Assembly (NCBI GenBank): GCA_002099365.1
Contig: MSED01000005.1
Location: 2,294,001 to 2,358,000 of the forward strand
DNA length: 64,000 nucleotides
Direction: 5' to 3'
From: Phialophora verrucosa
Taxonomy: Eukaryota; Ascomycota; Eurotiomycetes; Chaetothyriales; Herpotrichiellaceae
A model generated the notes under the pieces. That model was given only the letters and a program-made list of their open reading frames with translations, was not told the DNA's origin and ran no database searches. The translations under genes were made by a program, and so were the position numbers. Shown in pieces: positions 1 to 11,377 of this stretch. Each line of letters opens with the position of its first letter. The first letter of the stretch is position 1.

Positions 1-1235
1 AGACCGTCGCAGTGACGGGTGACGGCACCAATGACGGGCCCGCCTTGAAGATGGCCGACGTAGGGTTCAGCATGGGCATCGCGGGCACCGAGGTCGCCAA
101 GGAGGCTTCATCGATCATCTTGCTCGACGACAACTTCTCCTCGACCATCACCGCCCTGATGTGGGGTCGGGCCGTCAACGACGCAGTCAAGAAGTTCCTC
201 CAATTCCAGATCACAGTCAACATCACGGCGGTGATCCTGACGTTCGTGTCAGCCGTCTCCAACGACTCCAACCACTCGGTCCTCACGGCCGTGCAGCTCC
301 TGTGGGTGAACCTGATCATGGACACGCTCGCGGCGCTGGCCCTCGCCACCGACGCTCCGACGAAGAAGATTCTCGACCGGCCGCCTCAGCCGAAATCCGA
401 AGCGCTCATCACGATCAACATGTGGAAGATGATCATCGGCCAGGCCATCTACCAGCTCGTGGTCACGTTCGTGCTCTACTTTGCCGGCATGTCGATCCTG
501 TCGTACGAGCCCGACCAGCGCAAGGAGCTCAACACGATCGTCTTCAACGCCTTCGTCTGGATGCAGATCTTCAACGAACTCAACAACCGGCGCCTGGACA
601 ACAAGTTCAACATCTTCGAGAACATCCACAAGAACTTCTGGTTCATCGGGATCAACTGCATCATGGTGGGCGGGCAGATCATGATCGTCTTCGTCGGCGG
701 TGCGGCCTTCAGCATCACGGCCCTGGACGGCCCTCAATGGGCCATCTCCCTGCTCGTGGCGGTGCCATGTTTGCTGTGGGGCGTCTTGGTCCGGTGCTTC
801 CCGGACGCGTGGTTCGCCGTCGTCTTCAACGGCACGGTCGCGGGGATGACCTTCGTGCTCCGCCCGATGTGGAAGGGCCTGCACGTCGTCTTCCACCCGG
901 TCGCACAGGTCTTCCGCGCCACGTCGCGGTTCACCAAGCGCGCCGTGCGCAAAATGACGGGCAAGAAGGCTGCCGACGAGGACGAAGAGCCGCTGGAGCA
1001 GATCCCCGTCGACGAAGAAAGACCATCATCCATCGCGTTGACGGAGAAGCGACCCGCGACCGTGGACGAGACCACTCGCGTTCCTTCCTCGCTGACGCCT
1101 GTCCCCACGGAACAACTTCGCGTGACCGAAAAGGGCAAGGCAAGAGACGACACCGGCAACCAAGGCGACGACACCAGCCCGGACAGGAGGGACGCTCCGC
1201 CGGTGCCGTCCTTCTCAATCACCGGGCCGACATGA
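1..1235 (+). CDS. Calcium-transporting P-type ATPase, PMCA/PMC1-like, 3' part
   Basis: Only the C-terminal part of the gene is in the window; the open frame enters from the left edge (first full codon at 3) and stops at 1233-1235. It opens with the P-domain hinge motif TGDGTNDGPALKMADVG, diagnostic of P-type ATPases, followed by the IIB-type stretch GTEVAKEASSIILLDDNF. Next come TM5-TM10, including the ion-site region around VNLIMDTLAALALATD. A hydrophilic tail of about 100 residues rich in Glu, Lys, Pro and Thr ends the protein. By family it pumps Ca2+ out of the cytosol, in fungi usually into the vacuole. No intron is seen here. The usual PMCA calmodulin-binding tail is not obvious. Identification is firm; the exact paralogue is not resolved. 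Confidence 0.93.
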   Translation, partial: TVAVTGDGTNDGPALKMADVGFSMGIAGTEVAKEASSIILLDDNFSSTITALMWGRAVNDAVKKFLQFQITVNITAVILTFVSAVSNDSNHSVLTAVQLLWVNLIMDTLAALALATDAPTKKILDRPPQPKSEALITINMWKMIIGQAIYQLVVTFVLYFAGMSILSYEPDQRKELNTIVFNAFVWMQIFNELNNRRLDNKFNIFENIHKNFWFIGINCIMVGGQIMIVFVGGAAFSITALDGPQWAISLLVAVPCLLWGVLVRCFPDAWFAVVFNGTVAGMTFVLRPMWKGLHVVFHPVAQVFRATSRFTKRAVRKMTGKKAADEDEEPLEQIPVDEERPSSIALTEKRPATVDETTRVPSSLTPVPTEQLRVTEKGKARDDTGNQGDDTSPDRRDAPPVPSFSITGPT

Positions 1236-3280
1236 GCGCGCGTCCATCGTCTCATGTTTTGCCATGTTCACTGATTACTCAACACACAGTCGACTTTGGA
1301 ACTTTCAAACCTTTCACTTCTTGTCGATAATCGATCGATTTGGGATGTGGCTTCTAGATGGCTGGCGTTCAAGGCGTTTGTGACAACCCAATTAACGACA
1401 ATGTATATTAGCCGAGAGATAGACCTGCACGGCGTTGGAAAGGGGAATTACCGTCGAGTCGAAACTACAAAACTTATCTCTTTCCTACGGTCTATACGGG
1501 ACGAGCACAAGGACGAGGATATGACTTGGATCACGGCGAGCCTGGACTTATGATGACTGGATTGAATTGGGTTGGGAAAGAAAAGTTGAGGAGACGTGCT
1601 GGGCTCTCCATCCAGGTCACTTTCATTGCACAGGACACGAGCACGCGTTATGTGTGCGAAGAAAGTGAATACGCTATATACCATCAATCAATAAAAATAT
1701 GAAATAAGAATCAGGTACGAGGTACTCAGGATATGCCTCTCCATAAAAGTATGAAAAAATGCGCACGGTATATGCCCTCTCCCTCATCCCCTTCCTTGCG
1801 CTTACATGTATCGAGTATCCTATTCAGCCCTTCCTCCCTTGGCACTTCCGCACGTCCACAGTCTCAGGCAGTACCTCGTGCGGGTACGGGTTACAAAAGC
1901 GGCATTCTGCATCTCGGCTTCTTGGCATCATCCCATCTCGCCAATCCCTAATCTCGTCCATCGCACTCGATACGAGTACGGCAAGTAAGGTGCTGGGCCC
2001 AAGCACATTAGGGGCGCAGGTGGCCGAGGCTGAATCCTCTGATCTAGTACCATACAGTACATACAGTATGTACATTGGCTCACGAAAGCAGGGCAAAAGC
2101 TCACCGCAGCACGGCGCGATAGCGTAATATAGCATGGCATAGCCACATCTCTAATCGACATGTAGGAGGTGTAGGAGGAGTAGGAGGAGGATCGTACTCG
2201 CGCGAGTGCTCCTTCATACGGATGGAGGGAGTGCTTCCTCAAGTACATTCAACCTCTTCTTTATCATGTCCAGTCATGTCATGTCATACTCATGTTCATA
2301 CTCATGTCTATATCACCGTTATATCATGAACGCCTTGCGGTTTCGCATCCTATCAGCGCGGTACGGTACGTCCATATTCGGTATTTGGTTTCGCTATTCA
2401 GTGTCACATACATAGATCTTCGGTGCCCGGTGTCTCTCCCCACACGCCGCCTATAACACATATGGGGCAGGTACCGAGTACTCCGTACGGTAAATACTGC
2501 AGTACTGCGTAAGTAGATTCCCTTTCCATGCACGCACAAACACGGCATTGTTCTTGATTCCGTACGAACTCGTACTCGTAATGGCCATGGCCGTGGCTAA
2601 TATTGTGCGCTATTCTGAGCGTCGGGCGTCTGGGACCGTTGCTGACCGGCATGGTGAGGCTGAGTCTTGGGCGTTCTGTCCGAGTTCGGACTCTGGTTCG
2701 ACTGAAAGGTACCGAGTACTACATACGTATGGGAGTAAACGCAAGTTATTTGGCTTGCTGTTTAGTTCAATCGGTGTGAGGTGAGGGTGGAAGTCGGCTT
2801 CGGTGCACCTAGTCGGATCTGGATCACAATCGGCATACTCGGTACTCGTCGCACCCACATCTCACATCTACTTCGACTTGGACTTGGACATTTGAGTTTG
2901 AAGTGTTTAGAGTTTCATATTTCTCACTTGAACCACTGGTAGGGGAAACATTGGGGACTGGACGCCTCCAAACCCACCACTTCATCTTTCATCTTCGACA
3001 CATGAGAACCCATTCCAGTCAATACTTCCTCCACACCGGTTAGACCAAAAACAGAACCACTTTTCAAAACATAGGGACCATGGATTTCAGAAATGCAGTA
3101 GACTCGAACGTGTGAATGTATATGTGTAATCCATCCCAACTGCTGGCGCTCTTGCGCATTCATGTCCCCGACAACGCCAATTCCGCTCATTCCATGATGA
3201 CATAATGAAAATATCTCGGGGAGGTGACATAGATACAAAGTATGATTGGGTGATTAGATATTATACTTCTTTTGGTCGTT
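1236..3280. other. Intergenic stretch, no gene seen
   Basis: About 2 kb between the Ca2+-ATPase stop and the convergent MFS transporter stop. Open frames here are short and unlike proteins. It contains simple runs such as repeated gtaggag near 2163-2185 and repeated catgt/catact blocks near 2265-2310. A copy of the recurrent tactccgtac motif lies near 2479-2490. Both flanking genes end here, so it holds two 3' regions. Confidence 0.6.
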
Positions 3281-5671
3281 TCATTGCGTATAGCCGGGGG
3301 GTTTCCCGCTAGGCGCCGGTCCTTTGCCGCCAGGACCACCTGGAGGTCCTCCAGGACCTTTCATGCCGGGACCACCCGGGCCTCCAGGACCACCGCCTGG
3401 GGGACCACCAGGACCTCCAGGACCCCCGGGCCCGCCTTTGCCCGGAGGAGGACCCTTGGACGCGAGACTGCTTCGCTTCCTCAGCTTCTCTCCAAAGAGC
3501 CAGAGGAGGATGGGGACAGGAATGCCGATACCGACGGCGGCAAGTGCCAGAACCGTGTTGCCCCAGCCAAAATCGAGGGCCTTGTACATGGCGGGCGCGA
3601 AGAGCGGGAAGCTGAAACCTGCCAGAGACCGCAGGATCGTGACGGCAGCCACAGCGGAGGCGGCAAATCGGGCATAGGTGTCGACAAGGTATGTGGTGAC
3701 GCATTGGAACGCGGCGATCGTGCCAATGCCGAACAGGAAGGAACCGATGTTAGGAACGATCCAGTGGGTTTTGGCCTGGGCGGACCATCCGTACACTAAG
3801 AGGCCAATGGGCACAAACAGGGAGAAGGGGATGACCACGGGCATACGGTATTCTGGTTTGCCTTGACCGCGGGGATCCTTGGCCTTCAGCTTGCGGTAGA
3901 TCTTGTCGCCAGATTTACCGCAGAGAGGAGCGCCGATAAAGAAGCCCAAACCGAGGGAGATGTAGTTGAGACCGGCAATACCAACAGATTCGCCGTAGAC
4001 CTTCATGTACAGGTTGGGGAACGTGGACAGAGCGAGGTACAGGATTCCATACGAGAAAGCCATGTAGACAGCCAAGACCTGGACGATAGGCTGGCTGAAC
4101 AGCATGCCGAACGATCGGACCATGGTCTTGACAATCTTCTTCCAGACTGGTTGGTCAACCTCGCCTTCGCCGTCGGCCCGGTAGCGGTTATCGCCCGTCT
4201 GCTTGCGGATCATCTTGGCCTTCTTGTGTAGGATGTAAGGAGTGTAGGTCTCATTGAGTTTCCAGAACCCGGCCGCCAGAATGAAGGCGTTGACGATCGA
4301 CGAGGCATAGAACATCCATCGCCAAGTGGACTTCTCAGCGACCCAGGCACCCACAATCGGACCAATGGCAGGGCCGAGAAGGGGTCCCATGGCATAGATA
4401 CCCATGGCCTTTCCACGTTCTTCGGGCTTGAACAGATCACCCAGGACACCACCACCAATGGCTAGGGGAGCAGACCCACCGAGACCGGCCAGGAAGCGGA
4501 AAGCCAGGAGCTGGTCGGATGATTGAGCAAAACCACAAGCCGTGTTGAATGCCAGGAACAAGACGTTGGAGGATTGAAGGATCAGGACACGTCCGTACAG
4601 CTCAGAGAGAGGACCCAGAATCATGGGGCCGACCGCGTAGGCCAAGACGAAGATGGACAGTGTCATCTGCAACTCGAACTCGCTCTGGATGTTGAAGTCT
4701 TCCTTGATCTGGAACAGGGCGGGAGCAATCATCGAGGAGGCGAGAGGTGACAGGAAGGTGAAGGAAGCTGTGAGCATGGTAATGGCCCACTTCTTGTTGG
4801 ATGGCCAGTTCTTCGGGTTAAGCGGGTCATTAGGACCCTCGAACGTAACCTGCAATGCGATGTTAGCCTACGTCCTTGCTGGTTGATTCATTCATGTATG
4901 TGCAAGACTTGCCTCAAAGGGATCCTTGGGCTTCTTGGGGCCTCCCGGACCACCTGGACCGCCCGGACCGCCGGGGCCACCGCCAGGCTTCTCCTTTGGT
5001 AAGAAGGGAGTGGGCGTCGCAGGCCCATTCTGAGCTTCAAGATCAAACCTGGCTGGGTCTTTCCGGTCTGACATGCCGTGACTATGACCGTGCCCATGGT
5101 CTTCTTCGCACGTGCACCATGACTCGTGCGAATGTTTACTCGCCGCTCGGTCCATTGGAGGCGTCATTTGTTGTGACAACGGTCTCTTTTCATCTCGAGG
5201 ATATGAATTATGTAGAGTGTTCATGGCTAACGTCTCTTCTGACTGGGTAGGATAACGAGGAACGGACTGGTCGTACAGGGAATCATTGTTGTTTAGGTAG
5301 CCTTCTGCCAGCAACCTCTGGTTTGCTACAAAGTCTTGGTCGCGGCTGAGGTAGTGGTCGTCGCTGACTACCCTCGAGTCTCGCGTTCGGAAGGAGGGAG
5401 CGTAGGACTGTATCGAGTCTCGCTGCTGGTGAGACCGCATCGACCCCTGATCGTCGTAGCGGCCAACGTGGTAGTCTGGGCCATCATCATAAAGGACAGC
5501 GAAGGTAATCTCACTGCTGGCACGGTCAGAGCCAGGTGAGGGTTCGGCAGGTAACGAGCGGTGTCGATAGGGTTCGGTTGAATTCAGGCGTCGTAGCGAG
5601 GGAAATCTCGAGTTCAACGCCGGCTGGGATAGGGGTCGGAGGAATCCGTTGTTGCTGCCATCGTCCTCCAT
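3281..5671 (-). CDS. MFS transporter (DHA1-like) with Gly/Pro-rich tails
   Basis: Two exons, 5671-4913 and 4849-3281, give 775 residues. The 63-nt intron (4912-4850) has a GC donor (gag|gcaagt), a ctaac branch point and a ttgcag acceptor. Joining in phase 0 yields DPFE-VTFEGPNDPLNPKNWP, the usual entry of fungal DHA1 drug/metabolite transporters. The membrane part (about residues 270-715) has motif A (GPLSELYGR) and GPAIGPIVGAWVAEKSTWRWMF, as in 12-TM DHA1 members. The N-terminal cytosolic region of about 260 residues is low-complexity. It has a Cys/His cluster (CTCEEDHGHGHSHG, residues 186-199) and a (GGP)n tract at about 230-245. The last 60 residues are a second Gly/Pro-rich tract. The substrate is unknown. 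ATG 5671 is the first plausible start; a pyrimidine-rich leader precedes it. Confidence 0.88.
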
Positions 5672-8600
5672 GTCGTCGGCTCTTGAGCTGGGGCGGATAT
5701 TGAGATTATTGCCGTGCGATGTCGTCGGGAGTGCGGCTGCGGGATATCGAGGAGGTGACTGTTGTAGCGAAGTACCGGGACGCGATTGGGAGTCGTAGCC
5801 TCGCGCGACTTCCCAGCTGTCCCACGAATTGGTAGCCGCCAGTGTGGATGGTACGGTGGTGAACTGTGAACGAGTGTGGTGTGGTGTATCCGCCGACTAT
5901 TACTGCAACAACAAGGAAAGAAAGAAGAACCAAAACGTCGAACAAGGTGTCGAGACAGGGGAGGCAGGGCCGGGAGTGAAGGCGAGTGAGCGAGAGTGGT
6001 GAAGTAGTAAAGTCGGCAGGAAGGGGAGAGGGGACCACGGGCAGGAATAAGATCCGCCGGGCGGTCGAGATGACGAGCCCTGGAATAGGATTGGGGGGGA
6101 CGGGGATTGAACGAGCGTGAGCTGGGACTGCGACTCGCGAGCAGGCGTGTGAGAGAGAGACAAAAAAGCGGGCTGCGGTGCAGGAGCGGCCTGGTAAGTA
6201 GTCGAGGGCTGCTGCGGGCGTCCAAGTGGGCTGTGAGGCTAGCCTGCAACAGAAAGCTAGAACAACTAGGTGCGAAAAAGCTCCTAGGCTTAGGTTGGTG
6301 CTATGCGGCGGCGGGCCTTGGATGACTTGGACGCTCCTGGGATAGCTACGGATTAGTACGAACCGGGAATAGAGCCTGGAAAGAGGATGCTTTGGATTTG
6401 GGAACAATTACCAGACACGCCTGGCTGTCACACCCCCCGGAGCACGCTTTGTTCAGGCCCCAAGATCTGAGGCTTTGCCGCTCCAATAATATGATCTGGC
6501 CGCTTCCACTGCCAGTCGGTGCTCGGCTATGGGGAGTTGCGAGTGAAGAGGGACCGGTGCACGTTACTAAGCTCTTGAATCATCGATCCTGTCAGACGCA
6601 CTTCGTGAGTCGCCGGACGAGGAGCGTGGCGGTTGATGTGGCCGTCGAAGGAAGCGTAGAAATACGGACGGAGACTCTAGAAATTGGAAGCTGAGGCCTA
6701 TCCGGCCCTGATTGGGCCCGTGGGAGGTGGCAAGCTGCAAGTGATCAACACCCAGGGGAAGTCGTGGATAGCCATGACGGGCCCTCAGTCGGACAGAGGA
6801 GCCTGAAGATGGATTTTCTGTCACGGATGGCACAACATACTGGGCCAGGATACCGAGCAAGCAATGTTCCTGGCATCAAGGACACGGGAAGCTCTGGTAT
6901 GCCTTCTGGAGCATTTTTCATGGCAACATAGCATGCAGTGCATGGGTAATGCCTACAGCTGAGTGAACCATTTCGCCCATGACGGCTATCGTGCATATCT
7001 CGGAGGTGTAACTTTAACGATAGCCTGTTTTACCAGCCTGCCAGAATACGGAGACAGGGATGTCATGATAGGCCGGCCGTCACACTCCATGAACCTGCCA
7101 TCCGACCTGTTTTCCCTCGATCGACCAAATGGTGGGAGAGGGTTCAAGGATAGCCGAGCAGCCTTTGATCCTCATGGTGTCCCGTTCACAACAACATGGC
7201 AAGCAGCAACGTCTGCCCAGTTCGGGAGAACCTGCTCAGAGCCATGCGAACGACATGAGGTGCAGCAACATTTTGGAGGCGGGGGCGACGACAGCCTTAG
7301 TGGAGGCTCCCAGAGACTCATTGGGCTGCCGGCGACCTTGGGCGAACCTCAGGCGTCCTCGCCCGCCGCAATCTGCCCCCATTTGACCGATTGGAAAGTG
7401 GAGTGTTGCTATATTCAGTCCGTAGCGCCATCACATAGCGGGACGGTGTGGAGGCAGTGGTCTGCGCCGCAATCTTGGTCACTGGCAAATCAGACTCGCC
7501 CTGCCCCTTGTTTTCGGTCGTCTCTCCACGGACTTCGTGGTCCGACACACCGACTAACAGCGCCTCGTCTCTTTCCGCTTAGCAATTTCGAGTATGGTGC
7601 TTGCCTGGTTGGCCAATCGAGTCGACTCTGTTTGCGATGGCCGAAAAGCTAGGTTACCCTCCGCTGCCGTCACCACAGCGCACCGGCACCCTTCAATGAC
7701 GGCTTGAAAGAACGATCATGGTCCGGGATCGAGGCGATAACGATCATGAGTTACCGAGTATACGAGTATGGGATCTCATTTCCAAAGTTTGCAAAGCCAT
7801 GATGGGTGACCTCAGCCGGAGTTGATGACAGCCTTGTGTCGGGGGAATGCGTGAAGGGGAAAAAGGGAGAAGGGCAGATCCAGATCATCGTCAATCTCCT
7901 CCTTCTCACCTGCAATTTCTCAGCGCCACCTTGGCGCCCCTGATAGCCAAATGTCAAGTTTGTTTACAAATACCCTGTCCTCTGCGGCTCAGCTCCCAAG
8001 TCGACTAGTCTAAATTTTGAGAGCTCCTCTCGTTGTCCTCGCTTAAGGAGACCCTTTCTCCTGAGGCGTGGCTTCCACGCAACCTGGCTGCCGATAAAGG
8101 CTCGAGAACGACGCATGGCACAACTTCCCCTCTTCCCTTCCAGCTTTCCATGTTCACATTGCCGCTTCGGGCCACAAGCTCATCTCGCCAAAGTATAATT
8201 GGTGTGAATCCTCTACCTCGTACACTAAGGCCATGTTGGACGGATCAGTCGGCCCTAACGTCAAGCCCAACGAGCGTGTCACCACCGTGCGCTAGCCATG
8301 CACACACTTTGTCTGCCTCTATCGCCTTATCGGGTTTTATCAGACCCTTTCTTTCACATGGACGAAATGCCCCGGCTCCGACTACGAGGGTTTCGTGTGA
8401 GGGGACTGGCTTGGTCAACTTGCCCTCGTGACTTGGCCGAAATGTGCTTGTAGTCGAACAGTGACAGCTTCATAGTACACAGTACCTAGTCCGTGCACTT
8501 TTCAGTGCGCTAGCGACGTGCTTTCCTTCCTCAATGAGCTCCAAGGAGTCATGTGCCTAAATTGAGGTAATTGGAAGTAATCGGGTTCTGTGGCTGCCCA

Positions 8601-10819
8601 CGGGAACATGGCAAGACCATCGCCCAGCGATCAAGAGCGGCATTCACACCATGACTTTGGATGTGGTACCAAACAGCTGCCGAAAGAGCCGTGTTCCCCT
8701 AGGACCTCGCACTTTCAACCCCGGGAAAACGTGGGAGCCTGCCCACCAGCTCACAAGCCAGGGAATCTGCCTTGGTGGATGTCTAGGGCTGAGGCAGGAG
8801 TTGTCACTCGACGCTTAGTGTTTCCAGCGTGCGATAACAATAGCAGTCCCCCACAATAATGGCTTGTGAAGGCAGCACTGTCGCTCTCGCATCGCGATCC
8901 TCTGTGTTACATGGCGTGCACTCGTAAGGGCCGATGACTTGACACAGTCCCGTAACAGCCGGAACAAAGCTCTGCCAACGCGGTCATCGCGGCGATGCCG
9001 GCAAGAGCATGTACGACAGCTGTGCTTCGAGATACCGGCAGATTCCAAGACAAGGGCATCCCTCGCTTCTTGGTATGGCAGGCAGATGTCAGTCCGACTC
9101 CTATAAAAAGATTCCTCCCAAACTCGAACGGTGTGCGGAGCAACTCGGCAAGAATTCCGTTGTCACCTTGCAGGAACACGCGATAATCCACGACTCTTGC
9201 TAACCTCAACGCTAGTTCTAGAGCATCAGTGCTAGAGATGGACGACTGCAAATGGAGTACGTACCAGCCTGCGTCTTGCAGTGCTAGCTGCTCACCAGCG
9301 CCGATGTCACTCTCTGAACCTATCGTTGAGCAGTCCTGTTGATACCCGAGACGCTTGACCTTGTGGGAGAAAACTTGCCAGCACAGCAGGCGCGAATAAG
9401 CCCAGACAGGTTGAAGGTCGACTCATAAGGCTGTGCTAAGTGAGCCACTTAGTGCCTCTGAAGGCCAGCGTTCATTCGCTCATGATGGCAAGGAAGCAGA
9501 TCGAACATGCATCTCAACGTGCGTAATCAGCAACCAGCCACTCATTTTTGGGCTTGGCACTCCGGTGCCTAGCCCCCGCGATGCAAGTCCGTTTGTTAGA
9601 AACAAGCTCAAACTTCAAAGGCCAAAACGGGGATCCGGTTTCAGCTGAGGCCGACTCTATTTACTGCGTTCTTGGCCGCAAGAGTACGAGGTACTCCGTA
9701 CGGAGCATGATTCCAGAACTTGTCCTGGAGCAGAATGGGACCCGTGAAGACGTGAAATTCCCCAGATTTCGAGCATGATGTTACTCTCCCGTTCTCTGCC
9801 CAACATGAACTTAGTAGAGTGATATGATGCTTGAAGCACGCTAGATAATATTCGCGCAGAGTTCGAGCTTTTTGTTCTCAGGCTTCTGTTGGTGAAAATG
9901 CGAATACGGCAATGAAGCTCTTCGCTTCACGATCTTCGGGAAAGGTAGGGTGTTTCGTCCCTGGAGCCTGCTCGATACCATGTTCACTCGATGGAACGAT
10001 GGTCTTCAAGGCACCCCGTTGATAGTGGCTCATCTGCGCGAATCAGGAAGAGTTGGTCGCGTCGACCCCATGGCAAACCATTCCTGTCGCTAAATCTTGG
10101 ATCATTTCATAGGTGGCTTTGGCATCCGTGCATGATCGAGGAGCAACTTGGTGCTTCTGTGCCGTGCTGCAAGTTCAATCCACATTTTCAGCCAAACGCT
10201 CCTAGAGTAAGGAGCGACCCATATCTTCTCTTTGCTCCCAGCCACTTCAAGATTCGAGTGATGAAGCTCAGGCAGCACTGATGCTTTGGCTCCAGCAAGA
10301 ACTGCAAACCCCGCTCATTCGGTCCTGGGTGGGCCCGTGGCTTGAGAAACAACAAGTCTTGTCTGCAGGAACTCATCTGAGACATTGATGCTAGGTACGC
10401 CGCATAGAGATTTTGGTGAACTCGTGATGAACATCCATATGTGCGCCTCGCATCACCCATGCTAGTGATTGGCTCGCCAAGGCACTCCAAGCGCCTTTTG
10501 AGGGCATGGTTGCCGCCGAAGCATTGCGTTTCAATGCGCCATTTCCACATCAGGTCTGAGTACTCTGTACACCGTAGTCATGCTGTTGTTGATGTGCGGC
10601 TCTGATAGCCGCAGAGGAGCGTCCCACAGTTGTCAGAAGCCCCGCATAGTCTATGATGAAGTCGTGCTCAACATACGAACGTTGACACTTCCGCATGTTG
10701 CCAATGCCATGTTATGGATTGGGCAGAAGACCCACATAGCCGTCCTTTTCGAGTAGAGTCGAACTTGGAACGCAGTGGGGGTAGTGTTCGGATGGCAGTA
10801 GAGAGGTTTTATTGCAGAG
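5672..10819. other. Gene-poor stretch of about 5 kb
   Basis: The first 700 bases are the leader and promoter of the MFS gene, with strongly purine-rich plus-strand sequence (pyrimidine-rich in the transcript). Beyond about 6400 I find no recognisable gene. The longest frame, plus strand 6963-7652, has no family features and a composition unlike the other proteins. A 12-bp perfect palindrome, ctccgtacggag, lies at 9694-9705. I see no transposase or reverse transcriptase motif and no terminal repeats. The stretch may hold non-coding transcripts or decayed sequence. Confidence 0.5.
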
Positions 10820-11377
10820 TCAATTTGGCTGTACGACGTTGCCGTGACCGTCTCTGTCTCTGTTTGCTCTCCAAACGCCTTCCTCGACTTCCCCAGTATC
10901 CGCAAACCATTCTCTCTTCCAGATCTCGGCCCGAGCTTTTACCCTCTCCAGAATCTCTTCCGCGGCTTTCCAGGCGCTGGCACGATGACCGCTGCTGACG
11001 GCAACGGCAATGCTCTCCTCTTCGATCTTCACCTCACCGAGGCGGTGGACGATGGCAACCTTTTCGATCCCGTGTATCTTCTGCACGTCCTCGGCGATCG
11101 TATAAAGAGATTTCAACGCAAGGGAGGGGTACGCGGAATATGAGAGCCGAGAGACCGGGCGGTGGTCGAAGTTGTTGCGAGTAGTGCCAAGGAAGAGGAC
11201 ATTTGCGCCTGCGGTCGGAGAGCGAGTGAAGCGAAGGTATGCAGGTATATCGAGAGGGTTATAGACTAAGGAGATGTAAATCGTCGCGGAGTCAAGCGTC
11301 TGAGGGAAATTTGAAGGGTCAAGGACAGACGAAGGCGCTTTGGGCTTTGCAGCCGCATCTGAGGCTTCCGTAGCCAT
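10820..11377 (-). CDS. Molybdopterin synthase catalytic (large) subunit, MoaE/MOCS2B type
   Basis: A single exon of 185 residues. The protein carries MoaE family hallmarks: FLGTTRNNFDHRPV (usual G-x-x-R-x-x-x), VAIVHRLGEV, VSSGHRASAW and KARAEIWKREWF, which provide the conserved His-Arg and Lys residues of the active site. The enzyme converts precursor Z (cPMP) to molybdopterin using thiocarboxylated MoaD, in the cytosol. The orthologue in Aspergillus is cnxH. An N-terminal extension of about 30 residues precedes the domain, as in other fungi, and the C-terminus is slightly extended. The small subunit gene is not in this window. Confidence 0.93.
   Translation of the reverse strand: MATEASDAAAKPKAPSSVLDPSNFPQTLDSATIYISLVYNPLDIPAYLRFTRSPTAGANVLFLGTTRNNFDHRPVSRLSYSAYPSLALKSLYTIAEDVQKIHGIEKVAIVHRLGEVKIEEESIAVAVSSGHRASAWKAAEEILERVKARAEIWKREWFADTGEVEEGVWRANRDRDGHGNVVQPN

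Noticed and set aside
249..896. Minus-strand frame of 215 codons
   Set aside because: It is antisense to the Ca2+-ATPase and is Asp/Glu/Arg/His-rich shadow sequence.
5614..6407. Two overlapping minus-strand open frames (211 and 233 codons) upstream of the MFS gene
   Set aside because: They lie in the pyrimidine-rich leader; the translations are Ser/Pro/Leu/Arg low-complexity and overlap in different frames, as expected of simple-sequence bias.
6963..7652. Plus-strand frame of 229 codons
   Set aside because: No domain, no conserved motif, high Trp/Cys/His content in mixed order and no plausible splice partners.
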